The notes under the pieces were generated by a model. It was not told where the DNA came from. It did no database searches and saw only the letters and a program-made list of their open reading frames with translations. DNA of 64,000 nucleotides from positions 62,001 through 126,000 of the forward strand of contig JAGPVL010000035.1 of the NCBI GenBank assembly GCA_018067045.1, written 5' to 3'. Position numbers and translations under genes: made by a program. The number at the start of each line of letters is the position of its first letter. The first letter of the stretch is position 1. Positions 18,539-28,740 of the stretch are shown piece after piece. The stretch is from Gammaproteobacteria bacterium. Lineage in GTDB: Bacteria; Pseudomonadota; Gammaproteobacteria; Pseudomonadales; Alcanivoracaceae.

Positions 18539-20419
18539 ATGCCGCAGCTGGATAGCACCACTCTTATCGGCACTCTTGCCAGTATTGGCACCACAGCTCG
18601 AGCCTCTAACGCCCAGCGCGCGCCGTTCATTGCCAGCCGTCTCCGCGCCACGGCGCAGGCCTGCCTGCTACTGGCCGCCAGTCTCACCGTCTATCCACAG
18701 GCCGCTTATGCTGAAGATGCTGATCCTCAGCACCCCGACTTTCAGGTCACAGAACATCAAGACTCCGGTACGCTAGCTCCTGACACCGCAACAAACAACG
18801 ATACTGCACTCACCGAACCAGAATCCTGCCAAATCCTGTATAGCGCCGGCAGCCCAGCTTTGTTCGACTTTGTCGGCACCCGCGGCAGGGTAAGCTTTGC
18901 CGATTATGCCGGTTACACCATCGGCAACATCCACTATCACGTGCTACCCATTTTTAACGAAAACGACCCCGACGAAAACAATTGGCTATTTCGCTCGGCC
19001 AACTGGCTTCACATTGATACGAAAGAAAAAACCATCGCCAAACAGATGATTATCGCCACCGGCGAACCACTAGAACCGTTAACCCTGAATGAAAACGAAC
19101 GGATCTTGCGCGCCAACGATTACCTGATCGACGCAATGATTCTTCCGCAGAAAATCTGCGGGCGCCGCCTCGATTTATTAGTCGTGGTCAGGGATATTTG
19201 GACATTTTCTCCCACCGCATCAGCCTCTCGCGGCGGAGGAGACGACAGCAGTGGTGCGGGCCTATCGGAGAAAAACCTGTTCGGCAGCGGCCAGCGCGTA
19301 TCAATTGGCTACTTTCAAGATAGCGAGCGTAACGGCACCACTGTCAGCTATCGCAACCCATTGTTGCCCCACCGACTAAGCTTACGGCTAGGCGCTTCGG
19401 ACACTTCAGACGGCGAGGGCTATCTCGGCAGCCTTACTAAACCCTTCTATGAACTCAACAGCACTTGGTCTGCCGGTGTCAGCGTCGCGCACGAATCGCT
19501 GGCGCAAACCATTGAGCGGAACGACATTGTGATCAACAAATATCAACAAACCAGCGATGCCGCCGAAGTGTTCTTTGGTTGGTCCGCGGGGCGCCGCAAC
19601 AATGTGGTTAACCGCTGGTCTGTGGGCATTACCAACGCTACCGATGTGTTTGAACGCTTACCCAACGACACCACATCATTACCCGCCGATGAGCAACTGA
19701 CCTATCCGTGGGTGGAATGGTCTTACCAGCAAGACAAGTACAAAACGGAAGACAATATCAACCGTTCCCACCAGCAAGAAGATATTCAACTGGGACTCAG
19801 CAACAGCATCCGCCTAGGCTACGCCAACGAACGCTTTGGTAGCGACTCGGAAGCCGTGGTTTTCTCTACTTATACCGGCTACGCGCGCTACTTGTCCCGC
19901 CGTAACCTTGTACGCGGTGCGATATCAACCAATGGTCAGCGCGACAATAACACCGTGAAGAACACTTTTTTTAGCACCGCAATGGACCACTTCTATTTTA
20001 TCAACGACAAAAACAGGTGGTACACGCGCGTCGCTTTTACGGGCGCCCGCAACATTCGTCAAGATGAGCAACTCTCCATCGGCGGCAACGACAATCTGCG
20101 CGGCTACCCAAACGATTACCAGCGCGGCAACCGTCGCTGGGTTGCCTCCATTGAGCGCCGTCGATTCTCCAATTGGCACCTATTCAATCTGGCCTACGTT
20201 GGCGCTGCCGCCTATATCGATGCCGGCAAAGTCTGGGACACCGAAACGCCGAATGCTGCCAATACCGATACCCTCGCTGACCTCGGCTTCGGCATACGCC
20301 TCAGCCCATCCAAATTCCGCATCGAGAAGGTCATGCACATCGATATTGCCGCACCATTGGTAAATAGAGACGAGGTCGATGACTACCAATTGATCGTCAC
20401 CGGCCGCGTCGACTTCTAA
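18539..20419 (+). CDS. Omp85-superfamily (BamA/TamA-like) outer-membrane protein
   Basis: This secreted precursor has 626 residues. A long basic n-region leads into a signal peptide with cleavage near AYA-ED (about residue 58). An N-terminal periplasmic part (about 150-225) resembles one or two POTRA-type folds (EPLTLNENERILRANDYLIDA, then a strand ending in VRDIWTFSP). A C-terminal barrel (about 230-626) contains GLSEKNLFGSGQRVSIGY, the Omp85 strand pattern, and an RGYP motif in GGNDNLRGYP that matches the conserved loop-6 R-G-Y. The protein ends in Phe. It is shorter than BamA, so it is probably a specialised Omp85 protein of unknown substrate. It is followed by rsxA, 173 bp away. Confidence 0.78.
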   Translation: MPQLDSTTLIGTLASIGTTARASNAQRAPFIASRLRATAQACLLLAASLTVYPQAAYAEDADPQHPDFQVTEHQDSGTLAPDTATNNDTALTEPESCQILYSAGSPALFDFVGTRGRVSFADYAGYTIGNIHYHVLPIFNENDPDENNWLFRSANWLHIDTKEKTIAKQMIIATGEPLEPLTLNENERILRANDYLIDAMILPQKICGRRLDLLVVVRDIWTFSPTASASRGGGDDSSGAGLSEKNLFGSGQRVSIGYFQDSERNGTTVSYRNPLLPHRLSLRLGASDTSDGEGYLGSLTKPFYELNSTWSAGVSVAHESLAQTIERNDIVINKYQQTSDAAEVFFGWSAGRRNNVVNRWSVGITNATDVFERLPNDTTSLPADEQLTYPWVEWSYQQDKYKTEDNINRSHQQEDIQLGLSNSIRLGYANERFGSDSEAVVFSTYTGYARYLSRRNLVRGAISTNGQRDNNTVKNTFFSTAMDHFYFINDKNRWYTRVAFTGARNIRQDEQLSIGGNDNLRGYPNDYQRGNRRWVASIERRRFSNWHLFNLAYVGAAAYIDAGKVWDTETPNAANTDTLADLGFGIRLSPSKFRIEKVMHIDIAAPLVNRDEVDDYQLIVTGRVDF

Positions 20420-20592
20420 TCGCGGCCAAACCGACCGATTCGCCGAACCGATATACACATCCCGTCCGCTGCATGCCTTCTTACTGCCCCCGCAATCACC
20501 TATACTAACCCCCTCTGAGAAAAGCCAAGCGCCTGATACTCAACGCTATTCTGTTGATTAAACGTCAATAATCGAAAGGTGAATCCCGCGGC

Positions 20593-21177
20593 ATGTCCGA
20601 ATACGTTCTCATACTGATCAGCGCCGTGCTGGTTAATAACTTTGTACTGGTCCAGTTCCTTGGCCTATGCCCCTTTATGGGCGTCTCGAATAAAGTTGAG
20701 ACCGCCATGGGCATGTCCTTGGCGACGACCTTCGTACTGACACTCTCGTCAGTACTGTCTTATCTCACTTGGGCATATCTATTGGTCCCCTTTGGGCTGG
20801 AATATCTGCGCACCATTTCCTTTATTTTGGTGATTGCGGTTTCCGTTCAGTTCACGGAAATGTTCGTGAAAAAATCAAGCCCACTGCTCTATCGCGTACT
20901 CGGCGTTTTCTTGCCACTGATTACCTCGAACTGCGCCGTGCTCGGCGTTGCGCTATTGAACGTACGCAAAGAAGAAACAACGTTTCTATCCTCCCTCACT
21001 TACGGTTTCGGTGCCGCGCTTGGCTTCTCACTGGTGCTGGTTTTGTTTGCCGCCATGCGTGAACGCATTGCCGTCGCCGATGTACCCGAAGCATTTCGCG
21101 GGCCAAGCATTGGCCTCATTACGGCCGGACTGATGTCGCTGGCATTTATGGGCTTTTCAGGCCTGATTAAACTATGA
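20593..21177 (+). CDS. rsxA: electron transport complex subunit RsxA
   Basis: This integral inner-membrane subunit of the Rsx/Rnf ion-pumping electron-transfer complex has 194 residues and six TM helices. The conserved opening has [20 protein letters not shown], and the [11 protein letters not shown] and [13 protein letters not shown] motifs carry the two Cys residues (in GLCPF and TSNCAV) that ligate the inner-membrane iron-sulfur centre shared with RsxE. It is homologous to RsxE. It begins the rsxABCDGE operon and overlaps rsxB by 4 bp (ATGA). Confidence 0.97.
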   Translation: MSEYVLILISAVLVNNFVLVQFLGLCPFMGVSNKVETAMGMSLATTFVLTLSSVLSYLTWAYLLVPFGLEYLRTISFILVIAVSVQFTEMFVKKSSPLLYRVLGVFLPLITSNCAVLGVALLNVRKEETTFLSSLTYGFGAALGFSLVLVLFAAMRERIAVADVPEAFRGPSIGLITAGLMSLAFMGFSGLIKL

Positions 21178-21773
21178 CGACCATACTCATTGCCGTTGCC
21201 GCCCTGTTGCTGCTCGCCGCTGTATTTGGCGCCCTGCTCGGCTTTGCGTCGGAGAAATTTAAAGTCGAAGGCGATCCCATCGTCGAACAGATCGACGCCT
21301 TGCTGCCACAAACTCAATGCGGCCAATGCGGCCATCCTGGCTGCTTACCCTACGCCGAAGCCATCGCTAACGGCGAAGATCACAACAAGTGCCCGCCGGG
21401 CGGCGAACAGACCGTCATCGATTTGTCCGAACTCTTAGGCCGTGAAGTATTAACACTAGATGCGGATGAAGACGCTGATGTCGGCATCAAAAAGGTGGCC
21501 TATATTCGCGAAGACGAATGCATCGGTTGCACCAAATGCATTCAGGCTTGCCCAGTAGACGCCATTCTCGGCGCGGCGAAATTAATGCATACCGTGATCA
21601 CCGACGAGTGCACCGGTTGCGATTTGTGTGTTGAACCCTGCCCTGTCGATTGCATCGATATGCTTGAAGTCAAACCCACTCTCGGCACGTGGACGTGGCA
21701 CAAACCGGAAGGCATCGGTTTACGCTCCGACACATCTGTTCCAGTAAATGTTATTCCGGTGGTGAACCTATGA
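21174..21773 (+). CDS. rsxB: electron transport complex subunit RsxB (ferredoxin-like)
   Basis: This iron-sulfur subunit of Rsx/Rnf has 199 residues. One N-terminal membrane anchor (about 3-22) is followed by a 4Fe-4S domain with CGQCGHPGC (about 44-52) and two ferredoxin-type clusters [12 protein letters not shown] and [12 protein letters not shown] near residues 112 and 142. The enzyme moves electrons between RsxC and the membrane subunits. The start overlaps rsxA and the stop overlaps rsxC (ATGA), so the operon is translationally coupled. Confidence 0.97.
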   Translation: MTTILIAVAALLLLAAVFGALLGFASEKFKVEGDPIVEQIDALLPQTQCGQCGHPGCLPYAEAIANGEDHNKCPPGGEQTVIDLSELLGREVLTLDADEDADVGIKKVAYIREDECIGCTKCIQACPVDAILGAAKLMHTVITDECTGCDLCVEPCPVDCIDMLEVKPTLGTWTWHKPEGIGLRSDTSVPVNVIPVVNL

Positions 21774-24496
21774 ATTCGCCACTGACAATTAAATCGCCTC
21801 TCGCGAAATCAGCCAAATCGGCCAAAAACAGCCGCCCTATCTTTGATTTTCATGGCGGCATTCATCCGCCAGAAAACAAAGTGCAATCCAACAGCACTCC
21901 GATACAAACGCTAGCGTTACCGCCGCTACTGATTCTGCCGCTTAATATGCATATTGGCGCGCCGGCAAAACCGATCGTGAATATCGGTGATCGAGTGTTA
22001 AAAGGCCAGAAGCTTGCAGATGCTAATGGCGTGGTCAGCGTGCCGGTGCATGCACCGACGTCTGGTACTATTACCGCAATCGGTCCGCGTGCGGTACAGC
22101 ATCCGTCCGGTTTGGATGCACCCTGTATTGTTTTACAGCCCGACGGCGAAGACCGTTGGACCGAACGACACCCTATTCATAATTGGCGCGAATGCTCACC
22201 CTCAACACTGATTACCCGCATTCGTGAAGCAGGCGTTGCGGGAATGGGTGGCGCCGGATTCCCTAGCGCCGTCAAAGTTAATTTAAAGCAAGGTACGCAA
22301 ATTCAGCAGCTGGTGCTTAACGCGGTCGAATGCGAACCCTATATCACCGCCGATGATTTATTGATGCGTGAACGCGCCGACGACATTGTCCGCGGCATTC
22401 ATATTTTGCAGCACCTGATTAAGCCGCACGAAACCTTAATTGGCATTGAAGATAACAAACCTTTGGCGATTGCCGCTATGCGCGCCGCCATTGAGAACGC
22501 CGAAAAGAACAACGGCGGCTCAATCGAGGTGGTGGTTGTACCCACCAAGTATCCATCCGGTGGCGAAAAACAATTAATCCAATTACTGACCGGCAAAGAA
22601 GTACCTAGCAGCGGCATTCCGGCGCAAGTCGGCGTGGTCTGTCAGAACATCGGCACCGCGCTCGCTATGTATCGCGCCATTGCCTTTGGCGAGCCACTGA
22701 TTTCTCGTATCACCACTATTACCGGTGACGCCGTTAAACAACCGGGCAATGTCGAAGTATTGATCGGCACGCCGGTCAGCCATCTGCTTAACCATGCGGG
22801 CGTCAGCGATGACAAACTCGGCCGCCTGATTATGGGTGGCCCAATGATGGGCTTCACCTTGCACGCGCTGGATATTCCTGTTGTGAAAACCAGCAACTGT
22901 GTTATCGCCGCAAGCAAAGAAGAATTACCCGAACCTGCCACCGAGCAACCGTGTATTCGCTGTGGCAGCTGCGCCGAAGTTTGCCCTGCTGATTTACTGC
23001 CGCAGCAACTTTATTGGTACAGCAAAACATCAGATCTTGAACGAGCACAACAATACAATTTGATGGACTGCATCGAGTGCGGCGCCTGCGCATACGTTTG
23101 CCCCAGTAATATTCCGTTGGTGCAGTATTATCGTTTTGCCAAAGGCGAAGTCCGTCATCAAGTGGCGGAACAAAACAAAGCCGATAAAGCACGCGAACGT
23201 TTTGAGGCACGCCAAGCCCGCATCGATAAAGAACTTGCTGAGAAAGAAGCACGCCGCCAAGCCCGTCTTGAAGCGAGTCGGCAAAAAGCCCTTGGCCAAG
23301 TGGACGCAAAAGCAGACGCTAGCAACAACATCGACATAAAGGCCATTAAGGCCGCCTCGCTTGCAGCATCTTCTGCCTATAAAGCTGCAGTCAAAGCGCT
23401 TAAAACCGCACAAGCAGAAGAAGCCGATGCCAGCGAAGTCGCCGCGCTGTCCGCACAAGTGGACCAGCTCAAAGCCGCAGCCGATCAAGCCAAGGCGGCG
23501 GTACGCGACGCAGCCTCTGCGCCGACCAGTTCGTCAGGCGGGGCTTCAGACACGGCCGCAGCAACGCAATCCGACATCCACATGAAGGCGCTAAAATCTG
23601 CCGCGCTGGAAGCATCATCCGCGTATAAGACCGCCGTCAAAGCAATGAAAACCGCCGAAGAAAACGGCGACGGGAATGTTGCCGAACTGCGTGCACATGC
23701 TGACACCTTAAAATCCACCGCAGACGCTGCGAAAGCTGCCGTGCGTGACGCCAACACTGGCACCGCTATGCCAGCACCTACTTCGACGATCGATCCAGTC
23801 GAGACGTTGAAGAAAGCAGTATTGGATGCCTCGTCAGCCTACAAGGCCGCAGTCAAATCGGTGAAAGAAGCAGAGCTGAGCGACGCCGACAATCTTGCCG
23901 AACTGCGCAGCGAAGCAGACGTCTTGAAACGTAAAGCAGACCAGCTAAAAGTCGATCTGCGTGACGCCAAAGCGGCAGCGCCTAACGTCGTGAAAGAAAG
24001 CACAACAACGGAAGCCGCAACGGCTACACAAGAGCACGCTCCAAACACGGCAGATCCTATTGCAGAGCGTGCCGCGAAAATGAAAGCACTAAAAACCGCC
24101 TACAACAGCGCCAACAAAATTTGGAAAGAAGCCAACGCCGCTCTCGAGCGCGGCATTCGTGAAGGCGCAGAAAACATCGACGAACGTCGCGCCAAAGTTG
24201 ATTTACTCAAAGCCCGCGCAGAAGGCACACGAGCCGAATTAAATGAACTGGTCGATCAGGCCAAGGCCGGTATTCGTGCCAGCGGCAGCGATCTAAAATC
24301 GTTAAAGCTCGAAGCCGCCCGCGCCGAAAGCGCGCTGGGCAGTAAAATAAAAGAATTGGAAGAGGCCAAGAAGAGCGCCGACGAAGAGCGTATCAACGTG
24401 CTCTATCAAGAGCGCGACATGCTCAAACGCGAAGCCGAGTTAGCCGCCAACGCGTTAAAGTCTGCGGTTGATGAACAGGGGTTAAGCGACGTATGA
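21770..24496 (+). CDS. rsxC: electron transport complex subunit RsxC with a long Ala-rich repeat tail
   Basis: The protein has 908 residues. The start is the ATG overlapping the rsxB stop. It has an N-terminal RnfC barrel with the NADH/FMN Rossmann-type domain, including [12 protein letters not shown] (about 154-165) and [10 protein letters not shown], followed by two 4Fe-4S motifs [12 protein letters not shown] (from Cys395) and [12 protein letters not shown] (from Cys434). After about residue 480 it continues with a charged helix and then about four imperfect repeats of roughly 60 residues (centred at 23330-23510, 23575-23755, 23795-23970, 24060-24270), each with an [11 protein letters not shown]-like segment and ending in AAVRDA or similar. 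RsxC homologues such as the E. coli protein also carry Ala-rich repeats, but this tail looks distinct. Coiled-coil is likely. Confidence 0.95.
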   Translation: MNSPLTIKSPLAKSAKSAKNSRPIFDFHGGIHPPENKVQSNSTPIQTLALPPLLILPLNMHIGAPAKPIVNIGDRVLKGQKLADANGVVSVPVHAPTSGTITAIGPRAVQHPSGLDAPCIVLQPDGEDRWTERHPIHNWRECSPSTLITRIREAGVAGMGGAGFPSAVKVNLKQGTQIQQLVLNAVECEPYITADDLLMRERADDIVRGIHILQHLIKPHETLIGIEDNKPLAIAAMRAAIENAEKNNGGSIEVVVVPTKYPSGGEKQLIQLLTGKEVPSSGIPAQVGVVCQNIGTALAMYRAIAFGEPLISRITTITGDAVKQPGNVEVLIGTPVSHLLNHAGVSDDKLGRLIMGGPMMGFTLHALDIPVVKTSNCVIAASKEELPEPATEQPCIRCGSCAEVCPADLLPQQLYWYSKTSDLERAQQYNLMDCIECGACAYVCPSNIPLVQYYRFAKGEVRHQVAEQNKADKARERFEARQARIDKELAEKEARRQARLEASRQKALGQVDAKADASNNIDIKAIKAASLAASSAYKAAVKALKTAQAEEADASEVAALSAQVDQLKAAADQAKAAVRDAASAPTSSSGGASDTAAATQSDIHMKALKSAALEASSAYKTAVKAMKTAEENGDGNVAELRAHADTLKSTADAAKAAVRDANTGTAMPAPTSTIDPVETLKKAVLDASSAYKAAVKSVKEAELSDADNLAELRSEADVLKRKADQLKVDLRDAKAAAPNVVKESTTTEAATATQEHAPNTADPIAERAAKMKALKTAYNSANKIWKEANAALERGIREGAENIDERRAKVDLLKARAEGTRAELNELVDQAKAGIRASGSDLKSLKLEAARAESALGSKIKELEEAKKSADEERINVLYQERDMLKREAELAANALKSAVDEQGLSDV

Positions 24497-24554
24497 GCTT
24501 TTACCCCGCAGACAAAACCACTTTTGCGACAACGCGCATCACGGAATTTTTTCT

Positions 24555-25580
24555 ATGGCTTTAATCACCGTTTCGTCGCCGCACACCACTCGCAAGGGCA
24601 ATCACACTGGCGCCTTTATGCGCCAAGTACTTTACGCAACGCTGCCGGGCATAGCCGTGCTCACGTGGCTGTTCGGCTATGGCACGCTCATCAACCTGAG
24701 CTTTGCCGTCATCGTTGCGCTGCTCACCGAAGCGCTAGTACTGAAAATACGTGGCCGGGATATTCGCTTCTACCTGAGTGATTACAGCGCCGTTATTACG
24801 GCGGTATTACTCGCCATCGCCATACCGCCGACCTCCCCTTGGTGGCTAACACTGGTTGGCGTGACCTTCGCTATCGTCATCGCCAAACAGCTTTACGGCG
24901 GCTTGGGTATGAATCCGTTTAACCCCGCCATGGTCGGTTATGTGCTACTACTGATTTCATTTCCCGCGGAAATGACTCGCTGGGTTGCCCCCAATGAAGC
25001 GCACTCTTTCAGCACATCATTGCAATTATTTTTCGGCCATATTGGCGATGTCGATGCGCTGACCGGCGCCACACCATTAGACACATGGCGTACGTGGGCG
25101 GGCAACGCGGAACAACTGGCAAGCCACCCAATTTTGCACGGCAATGTTGCCGGCATGGGCTGGGAATGGGTCAACCTCGCCTTCTTGCTCGGCGGTCTGT
25201 ATTTAATCGCTCGCGGCATTATTACCTGGCACATTCCGGCCGGTGTTTTAGCGGGCGTACTCGCAATGGCGCTGCCATTTTGGCTTATCGATGATATCCG
25301 TTACGGCGACCCGCTCTTTCACCTGTTCAGCGGCGCGACCATGCTCGGCGCATTCTTTATCGCCACCGACCCAGTAAGCGCCGCAACAAGCCGCAACGGT
25401 CGTCTTATTTTTGGATTCCTGATTGGCGTGCTCGTATGGGTTATCCGCACCTTCGGCGGCTACCCCGACGCCATGGCCTTCGCTGTGTTGTTACTCAATT
25501 TGTCGGCGCCGACCATCGATTACTACACTCAGCCGCGCACCTACGGCCACAAAGCGGCGAAGCGAGGTGCACGCAAATGA
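24555..25580 (+). CDS. rsxD: electron transport complex subunit RsxD
   Basis: This membrane subunit has 341 residues and about nine hydrophobic segments. It carries the FMN attachment motif DALTGATP with Thr173 as the expected flavin-linked residue, located in a periplasmic loop, and the conserved GLGMNPFNPAMVGY segment (about 117-130). Flavinylation at this residue is known for RnfD and depends on ApbE. The ATG at 24555 is 58 bp after rsxC. The stop overlaps the rsxG start by 4 bp. Confidence 0.96.
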   Translation: MALITVSSPHTTRKGNHTGAFMRQVLYATLPGIAVLTWLFGYGTLINLSFAVIVALLTEALVLKIRGRDIRFYLSDYSAVITAVLLAIAIPPTSPWWLTLVGVTFAIVIAKQLYGGLGMNPFNPAMVGYVLLLISFPAEMTRWVAPNEAHSFSTSLQLFFGHIGDVDALTGATPLDTWRTWAGNAEQLASHPILHGNVAGMGWEWVNLAFLLGGLYLIARGIITWHIPAGVLAGVLAMALPFWLIDDIRYGDPLFHLFSGATMLGAFFIATDPVSAATSRNGRLIFGFLIGVLVWVIRTFGGYPDAMAFAVLLLNLSAPTIDYYTQPRTYGHKAAKRGARK

Positions 25581-26227
25581 TGTTGCAATCGATCTCCAAG
25601 AACGCCGTCATTCTCGGCCTCTTCGCCATTGCCACGGCGGCCACGCTAGCACTGACGAATGAAGGCACGCTGCAACGTATTCAGTGCAACAAACAGCATG
25701 CCTTGGAATCATCACTACTCGAAGTCATGCCGAAAGCGCTATTTGATAACGCCTTATTACAAGACGTGATTGTCGTCGAAGACCCTAGCCTCGCGCGCAA
25801 GCCGCAACACCTGTATCGCGCCAGACTCAACGACAAGCCTGCCGGCGTCGTCATTGAAGCGAGCGCACCCGACGGTTATGGTGGCGCGATTAGTTTGCTG
25901 GTTGGCATTGATGCAAGCGGAGACATTACCGGCGTAAGGGTCGTGCCACCGCACAACGAAACACCCGGCCTAGGTGACAAGGTAGAACTGAAAAAATCCC
26001 CTTGGGTCCTCAGCTTTAATGGCAAGTCACTCGACAACACGCCAAAGGAAAGCTGGGCAGTGAAAAAAGATGGCGGCGCTTTCGATAGCTTCACCGGTGC
26101 AACGATTACCCCCCGCGCCGTTGTTGCCCAAGTACAGCGCGCATTAAGCTACTATCAAGCGAACGCAGACACGCTGTATGCCATGCCAACACAAACAGCA
26201 ACCGACACGGAGAGCTGTGATGGCTGA
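25577..26227 (+). CDS. rsxG: electron transport complex subunit RsxG
   Basis: This 216-residue periplasmic subunit is anchored by one N-terminal TM helix (about 9-27) and carries the FMN_bind domain. The covalent-FMN motif is [14 protein letters not shown] with Thr176 as attachment site, and the NETPGLGDK segment (about 127-135) is conserved. The ATG at 25577 was chosen because it overlaps the rsxD stop (ATGA) and begins right before the membrane anchor; the longer in-frame extension upstream reads through rsxD. The stop overlaps the rsxE start region. Confidence 0.95.
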   Translation: MMLQSISKNAVILGLFAIATAATLALTNEGTLQRIQCNKQHALESSLLEVMPKALFDNALLQDVIVVEDPSLARKPQHLYRARLNDKPAGVVIEASAPDGYGGAISLLVGIDASGDITGVRVVPPHNETPGLGDKVELKKSPWVLSFNGKSLDNTPKESWAVKKDGGAFDSFTGATITPRAVVAQVQRALSYYQANADTLYAMPTQTATDTESCDG

Positions 26228-26927
26228 TCTCAAGAAAATTGTTGTCGACGGACTCTGGAGCAACAACCCAGCCACCGTTCAGATTCTCGGACTGTGTCCG
26301 TTGCTCGCCGTGTCTGGCACCGTGGTTAACGCACTTGGGTTAGGCCTCGCCACCATGGCCGTACTGGCCGGGTCAAACGCCTGCGTCTCGATTATTCGCC
26401 ACTACGTGACCGATGCGATTCGTCTGCCTGCCTTTGTCATGATTATTGCCGCACTGGTTACCGTCATCGAAATGTTGATGCAGGCTTACACTTTTGAGCT
26501 ATATGAAATACTCGGCATTTTTATTCCGCTGATCGTCACCAACTGCGTCGTCCTCGGTCGCGCCGACGCCTTTGCTTCCAAGAACCCCGTTCTGCCCGCC
26601 TTTATCGACGGCGCCATGATGGGCCTCGGCTTTTTGGTGATTCTCTTATTGCTCGGCGCACTGCGCGAAGTGATCGGCCAAGGCACCCTGTTTACCAATA
26701 TGCAGCTGCTGTTCGGCCCAAGCGCATCAGGCTGGCAGATCAACCTCTTCGAAAACTACCGCGGCTTCCTGTTTGCGGTACTGCCGCCCGGCGCCTTTGT
26801 CGGTCTCGGTTTAATTATTGCCGGCAAAAACGTGATTGATAAACGCCTAAAACAAGCACAAAAGCGCAAACAAGACGCCGAACCGAAAACCAGCCGTCGA
26901 GTTCGTACCACTGGACAGGTTGCTTAG
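26220..26927 (+). CDS. rsxE: electron transport complex subunit RsxE
   Basis: This membrane subunit has 235 residues and six TM helices, is a paralogue of RsxA, and has [25 protein letters not shown]-type and [15 protein letters not shown] motifs (LCP and TNC cysteines) for the shared iron-sulfur centre. The start at 26220 is the ATG that gives the expected [15 protein letters not shown] opening; it overlaps rsxG by 8 bp. It closes the operon. In many relatives nth follows directly, but here nth is about 2.7 kb away. Confidence 0.96.
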   Translation: MADLKKIVVDGLWSNNPATVQILGLCPLLAVSGTVVNALGLGLATMAVLAGSNACVSIIRHYVTDAIRLPAFVMIIAALVTVIEMLMQAYTFELYEILGIFIPLIVTNCVVLGRADAFASKNPVLPAFIDGAMMGLGFLVILLLLGALREVIGQGTLFTNMQLLFGPSASGWQINLFENYRGFLFAVLPPGAFVGLGLIIAGKNVIDKRLKQAQKRKQDAEPKTSRRVRTTGQVA

Positions 26928-26968
26928 GATCACTCAACTCTCGACGACGACTCATTAAAGGCTCAGCC

Positions 26969-27514
26969 ATGTCAGCACGAGTAATCACCGCAATAGCATT
27001 CAAAGTATTTGCACTCTATTTTTTCGTGCAAGTCGTCATGCAAATACCAAACATATGGTCAATATATGGAACGCTTGGCCTAGGGGAAAGCTCTGAAACA
27101 ATGATGGCTTTTGCCCCCTATCTGGCTGCGGGCGCTTTCACTTTTATCGGTTTCTTGATGGTTTTTGTGATCTACGCGCTTGGATCTTCCGTTCTGAAAG
27201 ACATCCCAGATACTGCCCCCTCTTCCGAAGCGACTAAACTAGAAGCTGTTTTGTTTCAATTACTCGGCGTCTATTTCGTTGTTACCTCTCTGACTTACCT
27301 GCCTCACAACATCATCATATCCTCATTCGGAAACATGTATGAACATGGCAGCCCGTCGTTAATAGCACTGCGCTTCACTACCGCAATCATCTTTATAAAA
27401 TTGGTATTCGGCATGGCCCTAATCGTTAAAGCGCCAGCATGGCAAGCATTCTTTTATAGGCTACGAACAATCGGCACGCAGACAGACAAGAAAACAAGCC
27501 AAAGCGACGTATAA
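26969..27514 (+). CDS. predicted inner-membrane protein of unknown function
   Basis: The protein has 181 residues and about four hydrophobic helices (about 6-32, 45-72, 88-115, 130-155), a short hydrophilic loop after the second, and a Lys/Thr-rich tail. I do not recognise the family. It follows rsxE by 41 bp on the same strand and precedes the thioredoxin gene, so it may be part of the extended redox cluster. Codon usage is a little more AT-rich than in its neighbours, which could mean later acquisition. Confidence 0.7.
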   Translation: MSARVITAIAFKVFALYFFVQVVMQIPNIWSIYGTLGLGESSETMMAFAPYLAAGAFTFIGFLMVFVIYALGSSVLKDIPDTAPSSEATKLEAVLFQLLGVYFVVTSLTYLPHNIIISSFGNMYEHGSPSLIALRFTTAIIFIKLVFGMALIVKAPAWQAFFYRLRTIGTQTDKKTSQSDV

Positions 27515-27558
27515 TTGAACACTCGCTCTTGGCATTTAGCTTAAGCAATAGGATACAT

Positions 27559-27900
27559 ATGGATGCGTTAACCGAAGGCTACAACGATCACTACAGCGAC
27601 GACGCCCCACAACGTGAAGAAGTGGATGCCTTAACAGGTTTAGTCGTACTGGAGTTCGGTGCGCCTTGGTGCGGACACTGCCAACGTGCCGCGCCCTTTG
27701 TGCAGAGTGCATTCAACGATCAAGCCACGCCTGTTCCGCATATCAAAATCTACGACGGCAAAGGCAAACGCTTAGGTCGCAGCTACGCCGTCAAACTATG
27801 GCCAACGCTAATTTTTCTGCTGGATGGCGTGGAAATTGACCGCGTGGTACGCCCCACCAGCACCACCTCTCTCGTTAACATCCTTCAACGATACGCCTAA
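27559..27900 (+). CDS. thioredoxin-family protein
   Basis: The protein has 113 residues with one thioredoxin fold. The active site is WCGHC in FGAPWCGHCQRA (about 40-44), and a cis-Pro loop is seen in VKLWPTLIFLLDG. The start at 27559 follows an AGGA sequence by seven bases; an earlier in-frame TTG would add a tail with no such site. No signal peptide is visible, so it is cytosolic. Thiol-disulfide exchange is expected. The WCGHC motif (not WCGPC) fits a more oxidising, DsbA/PDI-like active site. Confidence 0.85.
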   Translation: MDALTEGYNDHYSDDAPQREEVDALTGLVVLEFGAPWCGHCQRAAPFVQSAFNDQATPVPHIKIYDGKGKRLGRSYAVKLWPTLIFLLDGVEIDRVVRPTSTTSLVNILQRYA

Positions 27901-28006
27901 TCTTTTCGAAAACAGTGTTCTTTACCGTGCACACCGTTTGATCTGCTTGGGCATCCTTCTACCGGTACTGACTCAGAAAAAACGGCGCGCTTAAATCACG
28001 GCTAGA

Positions 28007-28597
28007 TCAACCCAACCCAATCAAACTCCCCAACGACACCCGCGCAAAAACCAACTGCATCGCCGCCCCACCAATAAAGATCGCGTAGAGCAATTTCACC
28101 CCACCAGCGGAAATCGGTTTGCCCTGATTTTTCCGTGCGCGTACAAACCACGCGGTACAGGCCACACCAAGAAGTGCTTCGAACAACAATGCCAGCTCTG
28201 GAATAGTGTTATACAAACCCAGCCCAATCAGCTGTGAGTCAGCGCCGTAAACATAATGCTTAAAGCCGCCCAGCAGGTCGCTGGCCTCGTGCACTAATAC
28301 CAACGCAGCGCACCATAACGCCACGGGCGTGGAGCGTGTTAACGCCAACGCAATAATCGCCATCAGTACCGACCAGCCCAATACCGGCAATAAATCATGG
28401 CTCCACGGCATATCGACTTGCAGGTTCAACAAGCTCGCGCCTAAGAAGCCGCCGGGGTGTGGCACTTCCAATCCAAACAATGCCAACGTCAGCCAAATGG
28501 CGTCCAAAAAAATGGCCGCAAACAAAAATAGCCAAAGCGGTGCTTTAGGGTATTTCTGATGCGGAATCAGTGCTGTCGCGTAATGTCCGATAATCAT
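28007..28597 (-). CDS. predicted multi-pass membrane protein
   Basis: The protein has 196 residues with about five or six hydrophobic helices. The opening GHYATALIPHQKYPKAPLWL and the MPWSHDLL segment carry conserved-looking His/Asp residues, as in YdjM/YfhO-type membrane metal-dependent hydrolase-like proteins, but the match is loose and I do not assign a family. Its ATG overlaps the stop of the 29-residue gene just upstream (ATGA), so translation is probably coupled. Confidence 0.65.
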   Translation of the reverse strand: MIIGHYATALIPHQKYPKAPLWLFLFAAIFLDAIWLTLALFGLEVPHPGGFLGASLLNLQVDMPWSHDLLPVLGWSVLMAIIALALTRSTPVALWCAALVLVHEASDLLGGFKHYVYGADSQLIGLGLYNTIPELALLFEALLGVACTAWFVRARKNQGKPISAGGVKLLYAIFIGGAAMQLVFARVSLGSLIGLG

Positions 28598-28683
28598 TCG
28601 CCGCTCTCCCGCTTCACCGCCCAATGAACCAGCCAAAATAGGCCAACAAACATACCAATCAAAAATAGAATCAATGACGACAT
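28594..28683 (-). CDS. 29-residue single-span membrane microprotein
   Basis: The short reading frame MSSLILFLIGMFVGLFWLVH... is one TM helix (about residues 4-20) with a basic/acidic tail ending in KRESGE. It has a strong GGAGG ribosome site at 28689-28693, five bases from the ATG. The TGA stop overlaps the ATG of the downstream membrane gene by 4 bp. The strong site, the clean helix and the coupling argue for a real gene. Function is unknown; a partner or leader for the downstream protein is the simplest idea. Confidence 0.72.
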   Translation of the reverse strand: MSSLILFLIGMFVGLFWLVHWAVKRESGE

Positions 28684-28740
28684 AGCACCCTCCAGTTTAT
28701 CCATCTTATATTTTTGTTCACACAAACGAACAATTTCACA

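Noticed and set aside
23485-23763. Antisense frames opposite the rsxC repeat tail
   Set aside because: They result from the biased codons of the repeats; no ribosome site.
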